64,000 nt of DNA from Limnohabitans sp. T6-20 (GTDB taxonomy: Bacteria > Pseudomonadota > Gammaproteobacteria > Burkholderiales > Burkholderiaceae_C), in the NCBI RefSeq assembly GCF_003063505.1, contig NZ_NERW01000001.1:1108501-1172500 (forward strand). The letters are read 5' to 3'. Every line of letters begins with the position of its first letter. Position 1 is the first letter of the stretch. The position numbers were made by a program, and so were the translations under genes. Shown here one piece after another: positions 44,701 to 50,797 of this stretch. The notes under the pieces are model-generated. The model was not told the origin of the DNA. It saw only the letters and a program-made list of their open reading frames with translations, and searched no databases.

Positions 44701-47580
44701 AGCGCAAGCCAAGACGTGGGCAGCCAAATCAACACCGCAGGCAACCTGACCTTAAACGCCGGGCAAGACCTGAGCGCCAAAGCGGCCACCATCAACGCAG
44801 GCCAAGCCCTGAACGTGAACGCGGGCAACAACGTCAACATCACCACCGGCCAAGCCAGCCAAAGCCTGGACACGGCCAACACCGTCACCAGCAAAGGCAC
44901 GCTGTCCAGTCGCACGCTCAACACCCGACAAACCAGCCAAAGCACCACCGCCGTGGCCAGCAACCTCGAAGGAGCCAGCGTGAGCATCCAGACAGGGCAA
45001 GACCTCACGGTCAAAGGAAGCAACATCCTCGCCGACCAAGCCGTGAACCTCAGCGCCGTGCGCAACGTGACCATTGAAGCGGCGCAAAACACCCAAAGCC
45101 AAACCGATTACCGGCAAGAGACCAAGAGCGGCCTCATGAGCGGTGGTGGCATTGGCTTCACGGTGGGCAAGCGACAGCAAAGCCTGGACCAACAAGGCCA
45201 AAGCACCACCGCAGCGGCCAGCACCATCGGAGCGATCAACGGCAACGTGACCATCAAGGCAGGCGGGGCCTACACCCAGACCGGCAGTGACGTGATGACC
45301 CCCAAAGGAGACATCGACATCACTGCCAAGAAAGTAGACATCACCGAAGCCCGGGAAACCGGCAGCCAAAGCACAGAACAAAAGTTCAAGCAAAGCGGGC
45401 TGACGGTGGCCATCACCAGCCCGGTGGTCTCGGCCCTGCAAACCGTGCAAAGCCAGATCAAGGCGGCAGGCAACACCAGCAGTGGCCGCATGCAAGCCCT
45501 GGCCGGGGCCAACGCGGCGTTCAACCTCAAACAAGCGGCAGACGCGCTCAAGGCTGGACAAGGAGACGCCAACGGCATGGTCAAAACGGGTGCGACAAAC
45601 CCAGACGGCAGCCCCAAGACCAACGCAGACGGGACACCAGAAACTGCACAAGGCAACGCCGCAGACAAGGCTGGAGGCATTGGCATCAGCATCAGCGTGG
45701 GATCGAGCAGCAGCCAGTCCAAGCAAAGCTCCAGCGCAGACAACGCCCGTGGCAGCACACTGACGGCAGGCGGCAACGTCTCGATCAAAGCCACAGGCGA
45801 TGGACAGGGCAGCAACCTCACGGTGCAAGGCAGCAGCATCCAAGCCGGGCAAACCACCACACTCAAAGCCGACAACCAAGTGAACTTGCTGGCCGCGCAA
45901 AACACCACCAGCGAGAGCAGCAGCAACCAAAGCAAGAGCGGCAGCGTGGGCGTGGCCATCCAGTTGGGTGCAGGCGGGGGCGGCATGGGTTTTACGGCCA
46001 GTGCCAGCAAAGCCTCGGGCCAAGGTGCAGGCAATGGCACGACCTACACCAACACGCAAGTGGCGGGCAGCGCAGTGAACATCGAATCGGGCGGTGACAC
46101 CACCTTGAAGGGAGCCACAGTCAAGGCAGACCAAGTGACAGCCAACGTGGGCGGCAACCTCAAGATAGAAAGCCTGCAAGACACCCACCAATACAAAGAA
46201 AGCAGCAAAAGCGCAGGCGGCTCCATCATGGTGGGCGCTGGTGTCAGTGGCAGCATCAACCTGGCCAAGAGCAGCATCAACAGCACGTACACCAGCGTCA
46301 ATGAGCAAAGCGCGATCAGGGCGGGAGACGGCGGCTTCCAAGTCGAAGTCAAAGGCAACACCACCTTGACGGGCGCACAGATCACCAGCACGCAAGCGGC
46401 TATCGATAACAACAAGGACAACAACAAGAACAGCTTCCAAACCGGCGGCACGCTCACCACCACCGACCTGCAAAACAAAGCCAGCTACGAGGCCAAGAGC
46501 GTGAGTGTGGGTCTGGGCGCAGGGGCCTTGCCCGGCAAAAGCGCCAGCGCAGGTATGAGCGGAGTTGGCTTTGGCAGCGACAAAGAATCGGCCAGCAGCA
46601 CGACCACAGCAGGCATATCTGGCGTGGCGGGCAACACGACAGTCAGAACCGGAGATGCCAGCACCAGCCTCAAGACCATCTTTGATGCAGACAAAGTCAA
46701 AAAAGAGATAGAAGCGCAAGTGACCATCACGCAAGAGTTTGGCAAGCAGGCTGGTAAAGCCATCACCGACTACACCAACGGCCAGCGCAAGATCTTGCAA
46801 GAGCAGGCCAAGAACGCCAGCACACCGGAGGACAAGGCCAAAGCAGAACAGGCCATCAAAGATGTGAACATGCAAGAGCGGGCCTTGAACATCCTGACTG
46901 GAGCCCTGACGGGCATGGTGGGCAGTGTGATCACCAAAGAAGCCCTGTCCACGGCGGCAGAGAAGATGCGGGACTTGATGGTGGAGGACTCCAAGAAGTT
47001 TGCCGGGGTGGTGGACAGCACGGGCAAGCCTTTGTTCAGCAACCAAAGTGGTGAAAGTGCGGGGGTCAACGGGACTGGATTCAAACTGGGAGGCACGAGG
47101 GCTGATCTAGACTTGTTGTGTGGGACTGATGGAAACAGATGTTCGTTTGAAAAGAATCCCGACGGCTCAATTGACAAAAGCAAACCGGTGACGTTCCTAG
47201 GACAAGAAAACGCAGACAAATCGCGCCAGTCGTACGCTGAATTCTTGAAGACAGAGGAAGGCCAAAAAATGCTCTCAGCGCCCTTCGGTGGGTTGCAAGG
47301 CGGCGAAAGAACTTTGTTTGGTCAAACCTATGAGAAAGGCAGTTGGCAAGATAAGCTGATCGAGGCGTTTGCCGGTCCGCATGATTTGATTGGGGGCAAG
47401 CTCAGTGGGTTGTATGACGTACAGGGGAATGCGACTCAGGGACGCACACAGACAACAAAAAACGCCCAAGAAATATGGAGCGGTGCAGCCTTGCTGCCTG
47501 CTGCCCCGTTTGCAGCCTCACAGGTTTTGTCGCCTGAAATTTGGAAAGCCATTGGTATTTTGCTGAAAGCGGGGCAATGA
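38761..47580 (+). CDS. TpsA/CdiA-type filamentous haemagglutinin exoprotein
   Basis: Secreted surface adhesin/toxin-delivery protein of 2,939 residues. Residues 1-25 are the extended signal-peptide region (MNKTRYRIVFNKARGCLMAV), with a hydrophobic signal at about 48-78. The TPS secretion domain (about 80-330) has VIIANPSGIAINGGGFIN, the NPNG-like motif. Hundreds of residues of haemagglutinin repeats follow, then the mid-domain DGFYEQKLVREQ near 1710 and a conserved block at 2200-2671 shared with two downstream modules. The tail from 2672 is specific and ends in the AFAGPHDLIGGKLSGLYD region. No VENN motif was found. The tail's toxic activity is unproven. Confidence 0.93.
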   Translation: MNKTRYRIVFNKARGCLMAVAETAIAQGKGASGATTCGATHPGQLRLSVLGLVCKWLTGTVLVCLPWAWLAPLQAQTVATRIVADPTAPSAQRPTLLTSSNGVVQVDIRTPSAAGVSRNTYSQFDVGAAGAVLNNSRTPVQTQQGGWVQGNPWLATGSARVILNEVNSNNPSYLQGYVEVAGQRAQVIIANPSGIAINGGGFINASTATLTTGTPIMNAGALESFRVQGGQMTIEGQGLDARSTDYTAILSRALQVNAGIWAQQLQVVTGANDIATASVSADTAVQSTALSNTASAPSYALDVAALGGMYAGKIHLIGTEVGVGVRNAGLLQASSGPLILSHQGWLSNSGTLQASGGDVIVQTQGTMAQSGTIYSDRNVQLNSQASQTHSGVVAALGSVKIQAKDAGTSTNTGSAAPQILASTTTVWAAGMRADGSLETRPAGDTTGGQTLRVSADGLLQTTGQALATEALSLQAASLDVSKSRQQAPSIHMQATTGDLQATGSRILAAQTLHMQTAQTLTTDRAQLQADTLTLQAQALSNVAGQITQTGQTDQSLTLQGQLNNTAGTIYSAARHLNIRAQGIDNTAGQILHAGQGTLAIDSQGDLTNTVQSNTQPAVSDGGRIIGSGAVQVSAQTLTNSGSIYAAQDLSSTAKSLDNSGNLYAGGAQTLTVNEGLQTSGTIAAAKDLSIHAASMAGTSTNVLAAGMAADGQLSGTGALTVNTSGVLQSAGQVLATNGLSLTGSALNLAGSETGTTAADVSLIANSGDINTRQTQLSTPGKLTITANSQATQKLDNTQGQISAQQLDIRIGQLVNDHGAIEQTGTGVQTASINTLGSLNNTSGRIVANAQNFTLNAGALTNTRGLIGHAGTGQLQMDAISLDNTQGKTIGNGAVLLTTSGNTTNANGLISAQQNMTLSAGGINNTQGTVASMNGQVSLQSQINGLDNRQGLVQAKQNLDITLGGTDNSLQNTLGQIIAGHEINLSTGVFNNAQGLVTAGSDLQVDTHGQTLNNQGTRSADPHAAIKGLIAGGQLGIQSGGVDNRSGLIHALGDLALTSTGAVNNSALAGTSSQIYSGGQMTLQATGLNNTGSQMLAVQSMTADVASGTIDNNLALMRTGQSLTLQAGTITNASTLGTASDGTPAPTGLEGQNVALSASNMDNSQGAIRAVYNLNIQSNGLLSNDAGLVVADQSVVVRAGRLSGAGQIVSQGDVSLSLQGDHTLAGTLQAGGELQLQTTGTLTNPVTVQAGKNLSITAGNLDNQASGQLLSAQTTTLHIGNTLTNRGLIDGADTRIQATALNNLGTGRIYGDRVAIAANTLHNQEETVGIVTRAATIAGRERVDMGVQSLTNRENALIYSGGDMALGGSLNATWRANGAAQSIHNNSATIEAAQGLTIQAVNIRNTNEHFASQVQQISQTAVREYQHAPGDVVSASDNSTRFSSAQTSITDCESLCMTTVAGTSDAFVQYNYTRTVDASVVTQTAPGQILAGQGITMTADSLLNDKSQIVAGGTLSVQATRVDNLQGEGTQITTDEGTATSYWRRRRSGRDTYSSSTGAYAPAAATQTIGLNAARYEQYAASASSSTAPADSTLSAVQTQADTAGGVTRQTLGVGLAAIAGTQASTAQGSNITAQTNAQSPSTQTQVRTQTWRATVPNTSLYRQHPEAGAKYLVESDPQFTQYKTWLGSDYMTAQLQFDPATSQKRMGDGFYEQKLVREQVQALTGQRFLGDYSNDQTQYMALMNNGLTYAKALNLRPGIALSAAQVAQLTSDMVWLVTQEVTLADGSKQSVLVPQVYVRVQPGDVDGTGALLAGRDVQLNLSADATNSGTIAGRNLVQINANNIKNLGGNVSGAAVALLAEQDINNIGGQIQAQSAALLSAGRDINITTTTQSSTNRAGNNSFAQPGIDRVAGLYVSGPAGVLIASAGRDLNLTAAQISNQGTGPGSATTLSAAQNINLGTVTTSSSQDIRWSGVNYLRQSASQDVGSQINTAGNLTLNAGQDLSAKAATINAGQALNVNAGNNVNITTGQASQSLDTANTVTSKGTLSSRTLNTRQTSQSTTAVASNLEGASVSIQTGQDLTVKGSNILADQAVNLSAVRNVTIEAAQNTQSQTDYRQETKSGLMSGGGIGFTVGKRQQSLDQQGQSTTAAASTIGAINGNVTIKAGGAYTQTGSDVMTPKGDIDITAKKVDITEARETGSQSTEQKFKQSGLTVAITSPVVSALQTVQSQIKAAGNTSSGRMQALAGANAAFNLKQAADALKAGQGDANGMVKTGATNPDGSPKTNADGTPETAQGNAADKAGGIGISISVGSSSSQSKQSSSADNARGSTLTAGGNVSIKATGDGQGSNLTVQGSSIQAGQTTTLKADNQVNLLAAQNTTSESSSNQSKSGSVGVAIQLGAGGGGMGFTASASKASGQGAGNGTTYTNTQVAGSAVNIESGGDTTLKGATVKADQVTANVGGNLKIESLQDTHQYKESSKSAGGSIMVGAGVSGSINLAKSSINSTYTSVNEQSAIRAGDGGFQVEVKGNTTLTGAQITSTQAAIDNNKDNNKNSFQTGGTLTTTDLQNKASYEAKSVSVGLGAGALPGKSASAGMSGVGFGSDKESASSTTTAGISGVAGNTTVRTGDASTSLKTIFDADKVKKEIEAQVTITQEFGKQAGKAITDYTNGQRKILQEQAKNASTPEDKAKAEQAIKDVNMQERALNILTGALTGMVGSVITKEALSTAAEKMRDLMVEDSKKFAGVVDSTGKPLFSNQSGESAGVNGTGFKLGGTRADLDLLCGTDGNRCSFEKNPDGSIDKSKPVTFLGQENADKSRQSYAEFLKTEEGQKMLSAPFGGLQGGERTLFGQTYEKGSWQDKLIEAFAGPHDLIGGKLSGLYDVQGNATQGRTQTTKNAQEIWSGAALLPAAPFAASQVLSPEIWKAIGILLKAGQ
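45362..46775 (+). repeat. Conserved pre-tail block, copy in tpsA
   Basis: About 1.4 kb highly similar to 47991-49302 and 50915-52306. It spans QSTEQKFKQSGLTVAITSP to the EFGKQA segment. The 3' limit is shared by all three copies; the 5' limit differs between modules. Confidence 0.9.
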
Positions 47581-47582
47581 TC

Positions 47583-47954
47583 ATGAGAAGCCTTTTTGTG
47601 GGGGTATGTGCCTCGATGATGTTGTTATCTGGCTGCGGTATTGGTGGGGTTTGGCTAGAGCCAAGTAATCGACCTCTCAGTCCTTCCTACCCCTACGGAG
47701 CCCGTTGGGTCAAGGAAGGGATGACGAGAGAAAGTCGCCTTGCTGACTGGGTGGCTTGTGGGGGGGGGGTGAATTTGAGTAATGGCTTTCGCACCAACAG
47801 TCACGGTGAACTTATGCGTCAGTATTTGGATGAAATGGAGAATCACAGCAGAAAATTGTCGAGTTGTATTCAGGCTAAGGGTTATGTATTCCAATATTTT
47901 TCCCGTCCTGGCTTGCCTGATGAATGCAGTCCCCAAATCTGTCTCTACCCCTGA
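47583..47954 (+). CDS. Small lipoprotein directly after tpsA
   Basis: Lipoprotein of 123 residues. The signal peptide ends in the lipobox LSGC, so the mature protein would be lipid-anchored. Two further cysteines lie in a C-terminal SCIQAKGYVF segment and ECSPQIC. I start it at 47583, where GGGG sits eight bases upstream; 47577 overlaps the tpsA stop (ATGA). Such lipoproteins occur next to TpsA genes elsewhere, so it may protect against the tpsA tail, but this is only positional inference. Base composition is AT-richer than tpsA. Confidence 0.75.
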   Translation: MRSLFVGVCASMMLLSGCGIGGVWLEPSNRPLSPSYPYGARWVKEGMTRESRLADWVACGGGVNLSNGFRTNSHGELMRQYLDEMENHSRKLSSCIQAKGYVFQYFSRPGLPDECSPQICLYP

Positions 47955-47990
47955 TTTTTCAGAATCACCGCCAAGAACTCGATTCATTGG

Positions 47991-49302
47991 ACCGTGCAAA
48001 GCCAGCTGCAAGCCGCAGGCAACACCAGCAGTGGCCGCATGCAAGCCCTGGCCGGGGCCAACGCGGCGATGATCCTCAAACAAGCGGTCGACGCGGTCAA
48101 GGCAGGACAAGGTGATGCCAAAGGCCAAGTGCCCACGGGCAACAAGAACCCAGACGGCACACCAGAAACCAAACAAGGCAACGCCGCAGACAAGGCTGGA
48201 GGCATTGGCATCAGCCTCAGCGTGGGCTCTAGCAGCAGCCAGTCCAAACAAAGCAGCAGCGCAGACAACGCCCGGGGCTCCAGCATCAACGCAGGGGGCA
48301 ACATCACCATCCAAGCCCCTGGCGCTGGACAAAACAGCAACCTCACGGTGCAAGGCAGCAGCGTCCAAGCCGCAGGCACAACCCGCCTGCAAGCCGACAA
48401 CCAAGTGAACTTGCTGGCCGCGCAAAACACCACCAGCGAGAGCAGCAGCAACCAAAGCAAGAGCGGCAGCGTGGGCGTGGCAGCGCAGTTGGGCAACGGT
48501 GGAGGTGGTATCGGCTTCACGGCCAGTGCCAGCAAAGCCACAGGCCAAGGCGCGGGCAACGGCGTCACTTATACCAACACGCAAGTGGCGGGCAACACGG
48601 TGAACATCGAATCGGGCGGTGACACCACGCTCAAGGGCGCTGTGGTCAAGGCAAACCAAGTCACCGCAGACGTCGGTGGCAACCTAAGCATCCAAAGCCT
48701 GCAGGATCAAAACCAATACAAAGAAAGCAGCAAAAGCGCAGGCGGCTCCATCATGGTGGGCGCTGGTGTCAGTGGCAGCATCAACGTGGCCAAGAGCAGC
48801 ATCAACAGCACGTACACCAGCGTCAATGAGCAAAGCGCGATCAGGGCGGGAGACGGCGGCTTCCAAGTCGAAGTCAAAGGCAACACCACCTTGACGGGCG
48901 CACAGATCACCAGCACGCAAGCGGCTATCGATAACAACAAGGACAACAACAAGAACAGCTTCCAAACCGGCGGCACGCTCACCACCACCGACCTGCAAAA
49001 CAAAGCCAGCTACGAGGCCAAGAGCGTGAGTGTGGGTCTGGGCGCAGGGGCCTTGCCCGGCAAGAGCGCCAGCGCAGGCATGAGCGGGGTGGGCTTTGGC
49101 AGCGACAGCGGCAACGCAAGCAGCACAACGACAGCAGGCATCAGCGGCATAGCAGGCAACACGCAAGCCCGAACGGGCGACAAAGAAACCGGCATCGGGC
49201 AAGTCTTCAATAAAGACAAGGTCAAAGCCGAAGTGAACGCGCAAGTGGCGATCACCAGCGAGTTTGGCAAGCAGGCCTCAAAAGTGGTGGGGGACTACGC
49301 GG
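47991..49302 (+). repeat. Conserved pre-tail block, copy in orphan module 2
   Basis: Similarity to tpsA begins sharply at ACCGTGCAAAGCCAG (45442 in tpsA), preceded by unrelated sequence, and ends at the EFGKQA segment. Confidence 0.9.
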
Positions 49303-50501
49303 GCAGTCAGCTCAAAGACCTGAAAAAACAAGCCGACACAGAAACCGACCCCACCAAGAAAGCTGCTTTGCAGGCCGAAGCGGCCAAGTGGGAAGAAGGT
49401 GGCACAAACCGAATAGCCTTGCACGCGGTGGTGGGCGGGCTCACGGGCGGAGTGCAGGGCGCAGTGGGTGCAGGAGCAGCCAGCGCAGCAGCGCCGGGCA
49501 TAGACCCACTGCAAGGCCAACTCAAAGCGGCCCTCAAAGACGCGGGCATGAACGACAGCGCAGCGAACGTGATCGCTGGCCTGGCCGGTGGCGGCGCGGC
49601 AGCAGCGGTGGGCGCAGCGGCCAGTGGCGGATCAACCGCAGGTGGGGCGACGGCATTCAATGCGGACATGAACAACCGGCAGTTGCATTCGACAGAAGTG
49701 CAAAAGGCCAAAGAACTGGCAGCTAAGAGCGGGGGCAAGTACAAGCAGTCAGAGATTGAAGAGCAAATGCGCCTGATGGGCAACACCGCCACTGCTGAAC
49801 TATCAAACACCACCACGGTGCTGACCAACACAGATGCCATTGTCAACAGCCTCAACAACGATCCGAGCATGCCCAAGATTGCACAGGGCAACGTGGTGGT
49901 GGAAGTGCCAGGTAAAGCCAACCCAGAATTGCAAAATTGGATCATCAGCAACACCACACAAGGCGCGGACTATATCCCCGGACAAAGCCCATACATCAAC
50001 AGCAATGCGGCGTTGAACGGACCCAAACTGACCACGGATGTGAAAGTGAACGCACCCACTGCGGCTGTGGCAAACAATGATGTGGCAGGTAAATCGGGGG
50101 TTGGCGTTCAGCAAAACGCACCATTGACACAGCAAGCGAGAGAGACGATTGCTGACGCGGCAAGCGATGTGAGCCGACAGGCGGGAGTGATTGGCGCAGC
50201 TGCTACAGCTGCAACAGGCGCAGCCTCGCCACAAATTAAACCGTTGACAGGCTCAGTAGCCGTAGGGGCAACAGTCATCGGTGTGGCGGCTGATGTAATA
50301 GAGCAAGTGGCTAGGCCGGATTTGGGTGTAACAACAACGAATACTGCAGGAACAATTGTTCAAACAGCGGTTGAGCGAATTCCTGGCAGCAAGGCGGTCA
50401 CTCCGATTACGAACGAATTGATTGAAATGTGGAAAAACTCCGGTAGCGCTCGTTCTATTCAAGATTGGATTAACGAACGATTCGGCGGGAAAACACAATG
50501 A
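47994..50501 (+). CDS. Orphan CdiA C-terminal module 2
   Basis: GTG-started frame of 835 residues without signal peptide or TPS domain, so it should not be exported by itself. Residues 1-436 copy the conserved tpsA block. Residues 437-835 are unique, with glycine/alanine-rich segments, the haemagglutinin pretoxin-type stretch MNNRQLHSTEVQKAKELA near 560, and a tail containing a hydrophobic helix (GSVAVGATVIGVAADVIEQ) and ending in an IQDWINERF segment. It overlaps the next, membrane-protein gene by four bases, as a toxin/immunity pair would. Probably a silent reservoir for tail exchange with tpsA. Toxin chemistry unknown. Confidence 0.82.
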   Translation: MQSQLQAAGNTSSGRMQALAGANAAMILKQAVDAVKAGQGDAKGQVPTGNKNPDGTPETKQGNAADKAGGIGISLSVGSSSSQSKQSSSADNARGSSINAGGNITIQAPGAGQNSNLTVQGSSVQAAGTTRLQADNQVNLLAAQNTTSESSSNQSKSGSVGVAAQLGNGGGGIGFTASASKATGQGAGNGVTYTNTQVAGNTVNIESGGDTTLKGAVVKANQVTADVGGNLSIQSLQDQNQYKESSKSAGGSIMVGAGVSGSINVAKSSINSTYTSVNEQSAIRAGDGGFQVEVKGNTTLTGAQITSTQAAIDNNKDNNKNSFQTGGTLTTTDLQNKASYEAKSVSVGLGAGALPGKSASAGMSGVGFGSDSGNASSTTTAGISGIAGNTQARTGDKETGIGQVFNKDKVKAEVNAQVAITSEFGKQASKVVGDYAGSQLKDLKKQADTETDPTKKAALQAEAAKWEEGGTNRIALHAVVGGLTGGVQGAVGAGAASAAAPGIDPLQGQLKAALKDAGMNDSAANVIAGLAGGGAAAAVGAAASGGSTAGGATAFNADMNNRQLHSTEVQKAKELAAKSGGKYKQSEIEEQMRLMGNTATAELSNTTTVLTNTDAIVNSLNNDPSMPKIAQGNVVVEVPGKANPELQNWIISNTTQGADYIPGQSPYINSNAALNGPKLTTDVKVNAPTAAVANNDVAGKSGVGVQQNAPLTQQARETIADAASDVSRQAGVIGAAATAATGAASPQIKPLTGSVAVGATVIGVAADVIEQVARPDLGVTTTNTAGTIVQTAVERIPGSKAVTPITNELIEMWKNSGSARSIQDWINERFGGKTQ

Positions 50502-50797
50502 AAAATATTTTTATATCTGGAGGCAAATTCACCTTGTTTGGTGTTGCCTTTTTTGTTGTCAGTGGTTTTTTTGTAGTGTATTTATCTGTTGAATTTGTTC
50601 CTTGGAAGTTGGGAAAATTTCTCGGCTTGTGTCTTGGCCTAGCAATTGCGGCGGTTGGTGGTTTTAGCGGAAGAGCGCATGCATTGGACTTGCCTCCTCC
50701 TTTCACCAAAGACCCCATAGGCTGGCGCAAAGCCAAGGAGAGCTACAAATCACAAGAGGATGCTGACAAGTCGGTGAAGAAGGACGAGCAGACATGA
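50498..50797 (+). CDS. Candidate immunity protein for module 2 (membrane protein)
   Basis: Ninety-nine residues with two hydrophobic segments (about 11-33 and 43-59) and a charged C-terminal half. AT-rich relative to its neighbours. Its ATG overlaps the module 2 stop (ATGA), and its stop overlaps the start of module 3 by four bases. Location immediately after a CdiA tail is the standard place for CdiI. A membrane location fits immunity to a toxin acting at or crossing the inner membrane, but no family is recognised. Confidence 0.62.
   Translation: MKNIFISGGKFTLFGVAFFVVSGFFVVYLSVEFVPWKLGKFLGLCLGLAIAAVGGFSGRAHALDLPPPFTKDPIGWRKAKESYKSQEDADKSVKKDEQT

Noticed and set aside
44752..47046. Long minus-strand open frame opposite tpsA (764 codons)
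   Set aside because: It mirrors the repetitive, GC-rich tpsA codons; there is no start context and no recognisable domain.
38761..47580. CRISPR-like or satellite repeats inside tpsA
   Set aside because: Repeats are degenerate haemagglutinin coding repeats without regular spacers.
46776..47580. VENN-type boundary motif before the tpsA tail
   Set aside because: No VENN motif is present; I set the boundary from the end of the conserved block.
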